From: Heterocephalus glaber
Lineage: Eukaryota; Chordata; Mammalia; Rodentia; Bathyergidae
Assembly (NCBI RefSeq): GCF_000247695.1
Contig: NW_004624784.1
Span: 15,115,228 to 15,179,227, forward strand
Length of the DNA stretch: 64,000 nt
Reading direction: 5' to 3'
The notes under the pieces: generated by a model
Databases searched by the model: none
Told to the model about the DNA's origin: nothing
Seen by the model: the letters and a program-made list of their open reading frames with translations, nothing else
Made by a program: the position numbers and the translations under genes
Part shown: piece by piece, positions 19,375 to 29,922 of the stretch
Layout: every line of letters starts with the position of its first letter
Numbering within the stretch: position 1 is the first letter of the stretch

Positions 19375-19505
19375 AGAAAGCTCTGGGCCTTAAATCCCCT
19401 CTTGGAAATGTGTCTGACAATGACAATACCTCTTCTACCCTTCCTAGGGTAGGTGTGAAGATTATCAATGAGATGAAGTACAGAACGGTGCCCAGTACTG
19501 ATTCC
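19375..19505 (+). repeat. MIR fragment, sense
   Basis: A decayed MIR: 'gacaatgacaatacctcttc', 'gtaggtgtgaagattatcaa' and 'gagatgaagtacagaacggt'. Confidence 0.5.
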
Positions 19506-19594
19506 ATGCTCAGCCTGTCAGCTGTGATGGGTAGGGTGGGAGGGAGGTGGACAGGACACTACAGGTGATTCATGCCACCTGAGACCTCCCAAAC

Positions 19595-19715
19595 TCCATG
19601 CTCCATCTCACTATTGTACTGTGATGTAGCAACTCTCAATGCCCCCTTTACAGATGGAGAAAAGGGACTCAGAGTAGGTCTGCATCCCTTTCTCAAAGCC
19701 CACCTTAAGAGGCAG
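19595..19715 (-). repeat. MIR fragment, antisense
   Basis: The reversed MIR core: 'cccctttacagatggagaaa', then 'agggactcagagtagg' and 'ccctttctcaaagcc'. Confidence 0.5.
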
Positions 19716-20444
19716 CCCTCCAAACCCCTACCTCCCTGAGCAGCAGCTGAGCTGTGCAGGGCTGCCACATCCCACCTGCTTCTAAGTCACACCCGGGCTC
19801 CCTGCAGAGAGCACCTGCTGGCCCTCCAGGCTGCCCCTCTTCTCAGGCAGACAGTATCCTCTCTGGTGTCTCCTCCAAGTCCTCTTCTGGAACTTTGTCT
19901 GTAGAGCCACTGCACCCCTCTAGCTGTTCTATTTGTCCTCACTCTGGCTGGAGGGCCTGACCTAGTTTAGGGGTGGCTGGCTGGGGAAGGCTGAGTGTGT
20001 GTGTGTCCATATGTGTGCATTTTGGGGAGTGTGTGAAATGGGGTGCACACAGCGAGGTATGATGAGCACCAGACCTGGACGTAGAACTGGGGGGCCTCAT
20101 GGAGCTCTGTGGATTAGCAGCACATGGGTTTAAAACTAGCAGAGACTGCAGGACAGGCACCCTCTGGTGCCCGCTGATGGGATGGGTGTGTCCCAAGTGC
20201 AGACTCATGAGAGCAGTGTCCTGGGCAGGGCCTGGGAACCAGCTTTTCTCCTCCTAGACCAAAGTGTCCTTGTCACCCTGGTTGTCTGCAAAGGCTGCCA
20301 TCTGTAACTGTAGAGACCTCAGGCCCCTGGATAATGAATGCTTGGTGGTTAGAACCTGTCCTGGACATAGGAGTCCCTTGCCTCTTAACTCTGGTGCCCT
20401 CTGTGGGAGCCCTGGTAGAAGCAGTTCAGGCCTTGGGCTCATTC

Positions 20445-20600
20445 AGGCTTGGAGGACAAGTCCTGCACTGACCAGGGGGACCTGGGGCAAGTTGCCTAAC
20501 CTCTCTGAGGTGCACTTTCCTCTTCAGCGAAAGGAGGCTCACCCTCTGTCACAATGGACTCCCGGGGCTTGAGAGGATGCAAAGGGCCTTCATACGTGGG
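20445..20600 (+). repeat. MIR SINE, sense
   Basis: MIR order: 'aagtcctgcactgacc', 'ggggcaagttgcctaacctc', 'gtgcactttcctcttcagcg' and 'gagaggatgcaaagggc'. Confidence 0.6.
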
Positions 20601-20700
20601 GTCTGTTCTTTCACGTGTAAAAGAAGGACTGTTGCCTCATAGCTGAATGAGCAGATTTCATGAGATGATGGCTCTCCGAAAGCCCCTTGCCCAGATCAAA
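20601..20700 (+). repeat. Possible second MIR fragment
   Basis: 'cacgtgtaaaagaaggac', 'ttgcctcatagctgaatgag' and 'catgagatgatggctctccg' partly follow MIR order directly after the previous copy. Weak. Confidence 0.35.
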
Positions 20701-22834
20701 GCACAGTGGGAGTGCTTTCCCCGCCATGGGTCAGCCTCCAGACATTTGGCTGACCCTGGCAGGCTGTTCTCCACTGCTGCCAGAAAGGCCCAGGAGCTAC
20801 TTATCTGGAGTGTTTTGTCTTCCAAGGTCGTTTTGTCTGTACAAACCAGCCACCAACTAACTGCTTGTCAGGAGTGAGTTCAGTCTGTCTTGGGGGTTGA
20901 CTACCCCAGGGTTACTCCCCAGGATTACTATCTGGATTTTGGCAGGATGAAGTGGCTAGACTGGGACACAATCTATGTGACATTTGGCTCTGGGGACTTT
21001 AAAGTCAGTCTGAACCCCCCCGCCCAGCCCTCTGGCATGGAGGAAGAGGAGTTAGGGCCCTGGGACCAAGGATCTTGCAGAAAACTGGATCCCCTGGCTA
21101 CTTGTGCTGGTGTGAAAGGGAGGGATGCCCAGGAAAGCCACATCTCAGTCTCACTCTGGAATTGGGGGCAGGAGGCTAGGTGTGGTGGGGCCCCGTGGAT
21201 CAGGCGATCTGAACTTTGCCACTGACCTGGACTGGAGTCCACAGACAGGTCAAGGTCATCTGGGCACTGGGTTCCACACCTACTCTTCCCCTCAGGGCCT
21301 TCTGGTCTGATAGGACATCAGAGACAGAGTTCCTCTCCACCTGGCAGGTGTGGCTTCCACCATCCTTGAGCAAGTTTCCGGCCTCTTTCTTGATGTCTAC
21401 CTCGACTGTGATGTCTACCTCGACTGTGATGCCTGCCACTGTCCATCTTTATGTTGTCTTAATGAGAATCCTGGGCTTCTGACAGCCTGCGGCAACAAGT
21501 GGCTGATGGCCTGAGACCCTCCCAATGCTCCCCACAGTCCAGCACCTCCGCGCTGCAGAACACATTTCTGCTCCATTAGGCCAGCAGGTAAAATGTGTGC
21601 GGAGGTCTGTGATGGGAACAAGAGCTGCCGCCACATAAAACATGCAGAAAATGAAACACTCAGTTTCCTCCTAGCCCTGGTAATGGCCCTTCTGTTCCGT
21701 ATCATCACCCATCAGAGCACTGTGCTGGAATGGAACAAGAACCCCCGTCCTATCACAGCCTGCAGATAAACAACCCAGCTCATGGCAAATAAAATGGGAA
21801 AGTTGAAATACAGTTGCCGTTTAGTTCAAGTTGGATATTAATAGCTTCGGGAACGAGCTCAAAAGGAAATGGGAGGGGAAGGAGAAAGAAAAAAGGAAAC
21901 TGTGAACACCATTAACATCCAATTTCCTTGGAGAACTGGAGGAACGTGTGAGGCTCTGGTCTCTGGTCTTGGAAGCCTGGGAACTGGCAGAAGAGGGAGA
22001 GAGGAGGATGCCATGCTGCTGTCAAAAAGATGCTGATGCTGCATCCTTCCCAGAAAGCAACTCCTACTAATGAGGAGAGTGGGGTGAGATTGGGGTTCCA
22101 GACACTTGCTGGAATGCTGCTTGGATGGGAAGGCTGTGCACCAAGAGAACTCTTTGTGTGTCCCTGGCATCTCATGTCCTTAGCTTAAGTCACTGCTGTC
22201 CCTTCTCCATGACACTGTGCACATTACTTTCTGATAATCCTACAAATAGTCTTGGTCATGGTCTCCCTCTTACTCCTCTTATTGGAGAGAAGGACGTGGT
22301 CATATCTTTGAAGAGGTGCCATTAGGACCTGCCCACATCCTCTTTACTAGGTTGGGGTGCTCATCCCCAGCTGCCCCTTCCACAGAGACCTACTCTTAGC
22401 CAGAAGGTCACATCTCACCATTTGCTATGGTAGCTGTCAGCCAATCATATGCCCACTCTGGGTATAAAGGATGAGCTCATTCTGGGAGCAGAGCTAACTT
22501 TCTTTGCTGACTGATGCTCCAGAATGACCCAGGCATGAGGCCAATGGTTGACTGGTCCTGGAAAACCTCAGCCTTCCTCACAGCCTTTCTTGTGGTGGGA
22601 GAATCTCCCTCCCTGATGGCATTTTCCCAGAGTGCTCCCTTAGGAAGTTGCATGCTCCTGAATCCCTTCCTAAGGAAGCTAGACCTAAGACTAGCTAGGT
22701 ACCTACTGGGAAAGTCAGCTCCCTGAGCCTCAGTACCCTCATCTGTGAAATGGGGAGTAAGGGCTGACAGGATCACAGAGCCAGGAAATCACACACTGTA
22801 GGTGAACTTTTTTGCCCTGCTAGGGACTTAGATT
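20701..22834. other. Unassigned sequence with possible conserved block
   Basis: No gene or confident repeat, apart from a small tandem duplication (listed separately) and a weak MIR at about 22690-22790 ('gcctcagtaccctcatctgt'). The section 21590-21860 has low CpG, mixed composition and AT-rich words ('ttgaaatacagttgccg', 'ttggatattaatagcttcgg'), resembling conserved non-coding DNA. Confidence 0.4.
21392..21427 (+). repeat. 18-base perfect tandem duplication
   Basis: 'gatgtctacctcgactgt' occurs twice back to back (21392-21409 and 21410-21427) with no mismatch, followed by a degenerate partial third unit starting 'gatgcctgcc'. Confidence 0.95.
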
Positions 22835-23700
22835 TGTGTCTTTGGCTTCTGCAACAAATTACCAAGAAATCACTGGTTTAAAACATTGCACATTTATTAC
22901 CTTGCATTTCTGGAGTCCAGAAATGGTGTTAGTCTGCTTTTTATTACTGAAACAAAATATCTGAGATAATCAAGTTAAAAAAAGGGGAAAGGTTTATTTT
23001 GGCTCATGGTATATGAGGTTTTAGTCCATGGCCACTTGGTCCCATTGCCTTTGGGCCTGTGGTGAGACATTATATCTTGGTGGAAGTATGTAGTGAAGCA
23101 AGCTGCTCTCCTCATGGTGATGAGGGAAGCAAAGAGAGGAAGAAAAGGGATTGGAGTGCCAAAAGCCCCTTGATGGGCATGACCCCAATGACCTAACTTC
23201 CTCCCATTAGGCTCTACCTCTTAAAGTTTCTATCACCTCCCAATAGAGCCGTGGACTGGTAACCAAGCCTTTAATACATGGACCTTTGTGGGGACATCTC
23301 AGATCCAAACTGCAGCAGAAATCCAAAAAGGGTCTTGGTGGGCTAAAATGATGCACTTATTCCAGAAGCTCTGGGAGAGACTTCATCTCCCTACTTTTCA
23401 GCTTCTATGCTGCCCCTCTTCGGCTTTGCAGCCCCTTCGTCTCTCATCAGAGGCATGAGGGCCAATGAGTTTTTCTCACTCTGCATCACTCGATGCTCAC
23501 TCTCCTGCCTCTCTTACTTATGAGAACCCTTGTGATTACATTGGGACCACCTGGATAATCTAGGATAATTTCCCCAGCTCAAGATCCTTAATTTAATCAC
23601 ATCTGCAAAGTTGCCTTTGCCATGTAAGGTAACATTGTCTCACGTTTTGGGGATTGGGACATGGACACCTCAGGAGGGGCATTATTCTGCCTCCCATAGT
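22835..23700 (-). mobile_element. Outer LTR (MaLR/MLT1-like), interrupted
   Basis: The left part (22835-22925) has 'tggcttctgcaacaaattac' and 'tttattaccttgcatttctg'. The right part (23325-23700) has 'cttgtgattacattgggacc', 'ggataatctaggataatttc', 'cacatctgcaaagttgcc' and 'catgtaaggtaacattg'. Together these make one antisense ancient LTR, split by a second LTR at 22926-23322. Confidence 0.65.
22926..23322 (-). mobile_element. Inner MaLR LTR nested in the outer LTR
   Basis: Antisense MaLR features in order: 'gtgttagtctgctttttatt', 'aaaggtttattttggctcat', 'ccattgcctttgggcctgtg', 'cctaacttcctcccattagg', 'taaccaagcctttaatacat' and 'catctcagatccaaactgca'. A short 'agaaat' word is present on both edges and may be the target duplication. 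No internal retroviral genes are visible. Confidence 0.7.
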
Positions 23701-24649
23701 GCCCAGTGGACCTGGCTCACTGTATATTTATTTCCTCTCCTTGGGCATGCTACCTCACTCCTTGAAGAATATCTCTACCTCTTTAAAGATCATTGTGAGG
23801 ATTAAAGGATATAGTGGGTGAGAGGGGATTTGTTCTCCTCTTAAAGCTTTCTGGAAACACCTCTATCAGAGAAGAATTTGGGCTGCTCTTGGGGATGGGG
23901 TCCAAGGGCATGGCTTCTGGGCCTGGCTGTGGAAGGTGCTGGGCCATCAGTTATCTACTATTTGCCTACAGCAGGTCTGCTTGGTGCTAATTTCAGGGAG
24001 GGATGGGGAAATGGATTGAAATGAAGAGGTGAGTTGCTGGCCATGGCAGAATTAGAAATGTCCCCTGTGGTAGCTGAGATTCTGGTATTTCTTTGTTTAT
24101 TCCCTGAATTTTCTTATAAAAAGCAGCCTGTATCCTTTCTCCTGAGGAGAGAAAAAGAAAGAGTTTTGGGTTTGGGAACATTTGGGCCAAAGCAAGTGGG
24201 ACAAGGGAAGGGACCAAAGGAGTGAAACCACAGAGGTAAAAGCGGGGGCTCCTACGGGGAGGCAAAGCCTGGGGTGGTACTTCATCTTCTAGGAAATTGA
24301 GCCCAGACTAGGTTAAACAGATCTTACTTATTCTGTCACCCAGTATGACAATGTGGCTAGGCATCTGTACTCCTCCCTGGACTGAGCCCTAGGGGACAGG
24401 AACACTGTCTTCTTGCTCCTGGGTCTCAGCATTCAGCATAGCTGAGCAAAGAGATGCTCCGTGACCCTCACTGAGAGGGAGCAAGGACTGCCTGTACTGT
24501 CACCATTTCTACCCTGTCAGTGGGTCTCTCATGGCAACTGAGCCAAGCAAGGCCACTCCTAAGTCTCCATGACTCCTTGGGGTTGGTTAGATATTAAAGC
24601 AAAGCTTCCTGGGTGCTACCCAGGGAGACAGGAGGTTTGAGGTCAAGAC
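23701..24649. other. Mostly unassigned, weak MIR and L2 traces
   Basis: A weak MIR trace lies at 23720-23830 ('cattgtgaggattaaaggat') and a weak sense L2-like tail at 24360-24480 ('gggacaggaacactgtcttc'). Nothing else was recognised. Confidence 0.4.
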
Positions 24650-24729
24650 CTTGGTCTGTTAGAACTTCCTGAAGACCTCAGACATGTCATTCCCCTTTGC
24701 TGCAATTTTTTCATCACTAATTAAATGAT

Positions 24730-24915
24730 GCTTTGGTCTGAATCCAAGGTTCTAAGATTTTATCCATCATCAGGGGCACCTGGAAAACACGGGTCACTGA
24801 GCCCCAACCTAGAGCTTCTGATTCAACAGAATTCACAGAATTTCTGTGAAGACCCAGTTAATGTTGCTGGTGGTCAGAAACCACATTTTTTCAAACTGCT
24901 GTATTCCAAACACTA
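24730..24915. mobile_element. MER5-like hAT fragment
   Basis: 'catcaggggcacctggaaaa', 'gagcttctgattcaacagaa' and 'ggtcagaaaccacatttttt' are typical of MER5-type (hAT-Charlie) non-autonomous elements. The ends are decayed and orientation is uncertain. Confidence 0.5.
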
Positions 24916-25235
24916 AGCTGGTTGCAACAAAATCACCTGGGAAGTTTTTTAAGAAAATAGGTTACTGCCAGCCATGGTAGTGCATACCTGTAAGCCCCAT
25001 ACTTGGGAGGCTGATGCAGGAGGATTGTTGTGAGCTGCAGGCCAGCCTGGGTGGGCTACACAGTGAGTTCAAGGCCAGCCTGAACTACATAGTGGGACCC
25101 TGTCCCAAACAAAAACAGAAACAAGCAAACAGACAAAGATTTCTGAGGCCCATCTTCAAAGACTTGGATTCCATTAATCTGGGGGTGAATCTCTATCTAA
25201 ATTCCCCAGTGATTCTGATGTGAAACCACATCAGG
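24916..25235 (+). mobile_element. Second MER5-like fragment, split by a B1
   Basis: The left part has 'acaaaatcacctgggaagtt'. The right part, after the B1, has 'tctgaggcccatcttc', 'ggattccattaatctggggg' and 'cagtgattctgatgtgaaac'. The outer parts are roughly reverse-complementary ('aatcacctggg' and 'ccccagtgatt'), as expected for MER5 termini. Confidence 0.6.
24971..25135 (+). mobile_element. B1-type SINE with internal duplication
   Basis: The 7SL-derived body reads 'agccatggtagtgcatacct', 'cttgggaggctgatgcagga', then a repeated 'gttcaaggccagcctgaac' type segment, and 'atagtgggaccctgtcccaa' plus an A-rich tail. The internal near-repeat matches the short duplication known from rodent B1 elements. 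It has inserted into a MER5-like element. Confidence 0.8.
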
Positions 25236-25264
25236 GAATCCCAGGCTGCATAGCCTCCAAATTT

Positions 25265-25480
25265 CTTCATTAAAAAAAAAAGTTTTATTGATGTATAATT
25301 GACATAGAGCAAACCACCCATATTTAATGTGTGCAGTATGATAAGTTTTGGCATTTGTATACTTGTGAGCCATCACCACAATTCAGATACTGAACATGAG
25401 CCTCATTCCCCCAAATTTTCTTGTGCCCTTGGTAATCCCTCTTGTCTGCTCCTTTTCTCTCCAAAATTTTTAACTGTTTT
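25265..25480 (-). repeat. L1 3' UTR, antisense
   Basis: 'ttttattgatgtataattga', 'gtgcagtatgataagttttg', 'gagccatcaccacaattcag' and 'cccaaattttcttgtgccc' are the antisense beginning of old L1 3' UTRs. It may join 27480-27800 as one L1 separated by later insertions. Confidence 0.7.
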
Positions 25481-26569
25481 GTGGTTCTAAAACGTGTCTT
25501 TGGTGGGAATGAGGATTCTCAGGCCCCACAAGCGGAGGTGCCCACAGCTAGGTAGCACCTCCACAGGGACAGGGGAGCTTGTGAGTTTGGGGAACGAGAA
25601 TTGGGGAAGATGCTTAATTGGCAAAGCTGAGAGTTTTCTCAGGTGACAATATCACGAGGACTAATGAAGGTCAGAATTATGCCCAAGAAACATTCCCCCA
25701 AGCCCCCAGAAAAGAAGGAGGAAGAGGATAAAAGAAAAAGGGAAGGAGCAAGGGAGGCTAAGTTTCAGTGAGAGGTGGAAGCAAGGGATCCGGCGGTGTC
25801 CTAGGAAAGGGAGGTCATGGGGCTGTCAAGTGTGACAAGGGCTAGGATTCCCAGCTTTGATTCTTTCTCTTTTGTCAGCTTAACAAAGCACCAGAGAGAT
25901 GCCAGGCCTGTGTTAAACCCTGGGAAATACGGTCTCAGATGGGAGATAATACACATAAAGATACTGTGGTTGCTGTCATGGAAAGAGTCACAGAAGAGCT
26001 GGCAATGCACACCCGCAGCCTGGAGGTTCTGCAAAGACATCCTTGTTGTGAGCTTGTGCAGGTCTGAGGATCAGAACTGAAGGCAGCTAGGAACTGCCTC
26101 CTTAAGGAAGTTCCCACTGCCTGAGGGGCTGATGGTGACAGGGAGGGGACTGGAGCCCTGGAGGCTTGAGACCAAATCCATGTCACCTGGGGCAGGTGGT
26201 GAACAGCACAGAACTGGGGGTGGGTATTATGTGGGTGCCATCATCAAGCCAGGTATGGGGGGACTTCTGGGGAAGCAATGGAGAAAAACTTTTTAAGAGC
26301 AGGAGGCGCTCTGATTGTAGATACTCCCTTCCTGTGCCTCCTGCATGGATGGGTGAACCTCTGTCCACTTGAAGTGTGCAGGTGTGTGTGTGTGTCTTAT
26401 TCCGTCTTTAACTCTTTCATATTTTCTGTCAATGTGTCAAGTAATTTCCTGTTGTGATTAATGCTGGGTATGGCAGTTCAGTAGTACAGGTGTGGGGGTA
26501 CAGTAGTAATACAACAAACATGTTCCTTACCCACAGAGTTTGTATTCTAGTTGGAATTTGACTCTTAAA
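25481..26569. other. Mostly unassigned sequence
   Basis: A possible antisense L2 trace at 26475-26565 ('acatgttccttacccacaga', 'gtttgtattctagttgga') is directly interrupted by the Tigger-like element at 26572. Purine-rich stretches occur at 25690-25750. No gene is seen. Confidence 0.4.
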
Positions 26570-26571
26570 TA

Positions 26572-26982
26572 CAGAGATTCCTCTTTTAATGACCTACCTC
26601 CTTAACAACTGTTTGGGCTTACAACCAACGCATGCAGATTGGAATTCACAACCTGCAGCTCAGACTTACAAGCTGCATTTGGACTTAGGATACAGGAAAG
26701 TGAGTGGCAGAGCAGCCTTATGGTGGCTTCTTCTATAGTACAGTACTGTAATTTTTGCTGACTGCACAGTACAGTACTATAGTTTATGTTCAGTTATACC
26801 TTACAGTACTGTATGTAAGAGTTATGCAAATAAAAGCAAAGTCATCATGTTGGAATTCCCTTTGACCATTTCTTTGTTCTGAATATTGTAATGTACATAC
26901 TATATACAGTTCCTCATTTAGTGACCAATTCACCTAATGACCTAGTTGCAGGGACAGATCCTGTCTAAACAAGGAATATCTG
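26572..26982. mobile_element. Tigger-like (Tc1/mariner, pogo-type) MITE
   Basis: The ends are inverted repeats: 'cagagattcctcttttaatg' on the left, and on the right the reverse complement of 'cagatattccttgtttag'. Both are flanked by TA (26570-26571 and 26983-26984), the target duplication of this superfamily. The element is 411 bases and has no transposase frame. Inside are short perfect palindromes built on 'tacagtactgta' (26739-26750 and 26802-26813). Confidence 0.75.
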
Positions 26983-27479
26983 TATTCTCTTTAAAGATCT
27001 GAAGAAGGAGCTTCTAGTAGAAGCCCAAAGCAGCACATTTTACACTCTTAGGGGCAGATGGGGCAGGGAACATCCTGAAGGGACATCTGTAATGTCCACA
27101 CTTTCCCTGTCCCTTTCACTACCTGTGCAAGCTTGTGTTGTTATTCAGTGAATAACCATGTTTCTCCAATGTAACCTAGAACTGAGTGGGCTCCTCCGGT
27201 AACTTGTTCCAAGGGCAGATCCTGGGACCAGCTCTCCTTCACTCACCCCACCTGACCCTCTGATAGGGGATTTTGAGAGGGAAGACCATGACTGATTCCA
27301 GAATCCAAACTTAACAAGTCCACATAAAAGTGCAAACTTGACGAATCCTCCCAAGGTTAACAAGCCCCTTAGAGACCACCGGCAGATTTGGAAATAGAAC
27401 ACCACTGGTCCCAGCAGGACCTGCTGCGTGCTTCCAACCTCTTGCTTCCCTCTGCCAGGCATGACTACCATTATGAATT

Positions 27480-27800
27480 CGAACTCCATAAATTAATTTT
27501 GCCCTTTCCTTTGAACTTTACATAAATGAAATTGTACAATATGTTCTCATTTGTATTTGGCAGAATTTCCCTTGATGCTGCTTTTGAAAGTTATTTATAT
27601 CACATGTGGTGGAGTGTCTTCATTCTCATTGATGTGTAGTATTCCTCTGCATGGTTATACATAGTTTTCTTACCATTCTTCTGTTGATGGGTGTTTGGAT
27701 CATTGCCAGGTGGGCCATTAGGATGAGTGCTGCTGTAAACCTCCTTGTGTAATATTTTGGTGTGTGGATGCAGGTACTTCTGTTCGAGAGGGACTGTGAG
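27480..27800 (-). repeat. L1 3' region, antisense (continued)
   Basis: 'tacataaatgaaattgtaca', 'tgatgtgtagtattcctctg', 'cattcttctgttgatgggtg' and 'gagtgctgctgtaaacctcc' follow the antisense L1 order after the 25265-25480 part. Confidence 0.7.
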
Positions 27801-27824
27801 GTCAGTGTCCACCTTGCTCCGTCC

Positions 27825-28394
27825 CAGGAATGCTGCCAGAGGAGCTCTAATGGTGTCCCCCAGGGTCACCCTTGGTCTGAACCTTGGTTTTCATGTCTTC
27901 CTGTAATCCCTAACCCTTGGGCGTTGACTTATTGACTCACCTCAAACAAAGAGAAAATGATGGAAGTAATGGAATGTCACTTCTGAGATTGCATCAGGAA
28001 TAGACTTCAGCCTCTGTCCTGTGTAGTGTCCCTCACTCTCCAGCTCACCGGCTCTGAAGAAGGCCTCCTGGAGAGCCCTGAAAAGCCACATGAAGAGGTC
28101 CCCACAGCGGACCCGAGGGAGGCCTCTGGCCAATGGCATGAGAGGAGCTGACTCCTGCCAACAACCAGGTGGGGAATTTTGATGCTGACCTGTTCCCAGT
28201 CCAGCCTTCAGGTGAGACCACAGTCTTGGCTCACAGCCTTGACAGCAGTGTCATGAGCAGCCTTGAGCCAGAGGTACCCTGCCTGGCTGGGCTGGATTCC
28301 TGAGTCACAGAAACTATGAGATAATAAATTCTTATTGTTTTAAGCCACTAAGTTTTGGGGTGATTTGTTACACAACAATGGATAATTAATATAC
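27825..28394 (+). mobile_element. Ancient LTR inserted in L1
   Basis: The 3' end is diagnostic: 'tcctgagtcacagaaactat', 'gagataataaattcttattg', 'ttttaagccactaagttttg' and 'gataattaata'. L1 antisense sequence stands on both sides, so this LTR (ERVL/MaLR class by appearance) inserted into it. Its 5' edge is imprecise. No coding region is visible. Confidence 0.65.
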
Positions 28395-28760
28395 TGCCAA
28401 GTTCTTATCTAGAGAGACTGTACTAATTTATATTCCTGGCCAAAATGACCAAAGTTTCGGTTGCTCTATGCACTTGCCAACACATGGTATTGCCTGTCTT
28501 TCTAATTTTGGCCATTATGATGGGTGGGTGGCAATACTGTCTTGTGACTTTAATTTGCATTTCTCTGATGACTAGTGATGATCACTGTGTGTTATTTAGC
28601 TATTTAAACATTCTCTTTTGTGAAGTGCTCCTTCAAGTTTTTTGTCTATTTTTTCTAGTGGGTAATTTATCTTTATCTGTTTTAGGGATTCTTTTCATAT
28701 TCTGATGATGAGTTCTGTGTTGGATGTCTGTATCTTCTTCTTCCATTTTCTGACTTTCTG
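28395..28760 (-). repeat. L1 antisense, after the LTR
   Basis: 'tactaatttatattcctggc', 'cttgccaacacatggtattg', 'tttaatttgcatttctctga' and 'gggattcttttcatattctg' continue the same antisense L1 past the LTR. Confidence 0.75.
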
Positions 28761-28902
28761 CTTCACCCTCTATTTTAAAAGTTGTTTTAGAAGATTTTCA
28801 CATTTATAGAAATGTTATGAGAATAGAAGCAGTGTAAGAGTTGTATTATAACCTTTATCCAAATTCACCTTTTGTTCATTTGCATCTTCTTGGCACACAC
28901 AC

Positions 28903-28943
<41 letters not shown>

Positions 28944-29922
28944 GCTTCTGAACCACTGGAGAGTAAGTTACATACATGACACCTCTTCACTCTCAAGTCA
29001 GCCAGTGAATAAGTGTCTGTGTCTTAGGACTATTCTCTTACATGACCACAAGTCAGTTATCAGCTTCAGTCAATTTAACATCTATACAATACTTTTGTCT
29101 AATCTACTGTGTACTGATTTACTCACTTGATCTAATAATGTGCTTGATGGCATCTTCCCTTCCAGTACAAAGTCCTGCCTAGGATCAGGTATTGTGCTCT
29201 AGTAACGTGGCTCTTTAATCTCTTTTAATCAGGAAATTTCCATAGCCTTTCTTTGTCTTTTATGACATTGACATTTTGAAGGATAGAAGCCCTCCCCCTT
29301 TTCTCTTTTAAATGGAATGCTTCTCATTTTGTTTGTCTGATATTTTATTATGATTAGAGAAATTATTGCCTTGCTGACTGGAATTGCATGTAAATGATGT
29401 TGTGTCCTTCTCAGGGTCCCACATCTGGAGCTGCCAATGTCCCTCACTGGTAATGTTACATTTGATCACCTGCTCAAGGTGACATCCAGTGTTCCTTTGT
29501 ATAGATAAAATTTTCACTCTTGCAGTTAATAAGCAAACTATGGGGATTAATACAGTGTGAATATTCTGTTTCTCACCAAAGTTTGCCCTGATTATGGTCC
29601 ATTGATGATTCCTGCCTGAACCAGTCTTTACTATGGTGGTTCCAGAAGGAAGACTTCCCAACTCCAGCTCCCCCTTCACTGCTGCCAGCTGGAGCAGGAA
29701 CCTTCCTTTTGAAGGGAACATAATTTTAACGTAATCTAATATAGTGGATTTTTCCTTTATAGTGAATGCTTTCTGTTTCCAGTTTAGGAAATCGTTGCCT
29801 ACCTCAATGTCTTGAAAGGATCTTCATACGTTTTCTTCTAAGAGCTTTACAATGCGACCTTTGCCACGGATGGATCATAGACCCATTTAGGGTTGTTTCC
29901 TGTCCAGGATACGATATAGGAT
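28761..29922 (-). repeat. L1 antisense, 3' UTR and ORF2-end remnants
   Basis: 28761-29720 fits another part of an old L1 3' UTR ('ccatagcctttctttgtctt', 'tttatgacattgacattttg', 'gatgttgtgtccttctcagg', 'ccattgatgattcctgcctg'). 29740-29915 resembles the antisense end of L1 ORF2 ('taggaaatcgttgcctacct', 'cgttttcttctaagagcttt'). Several L1 copies may be involved. A CA repeat lies inside. Confidence 0.6.
28894..28940 (+). repeat. (CA)n microsatellite
   Basis: CA dinucleotide array with one 'tt' interruption near its start, within antisense L1. Confidence 0.95.
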
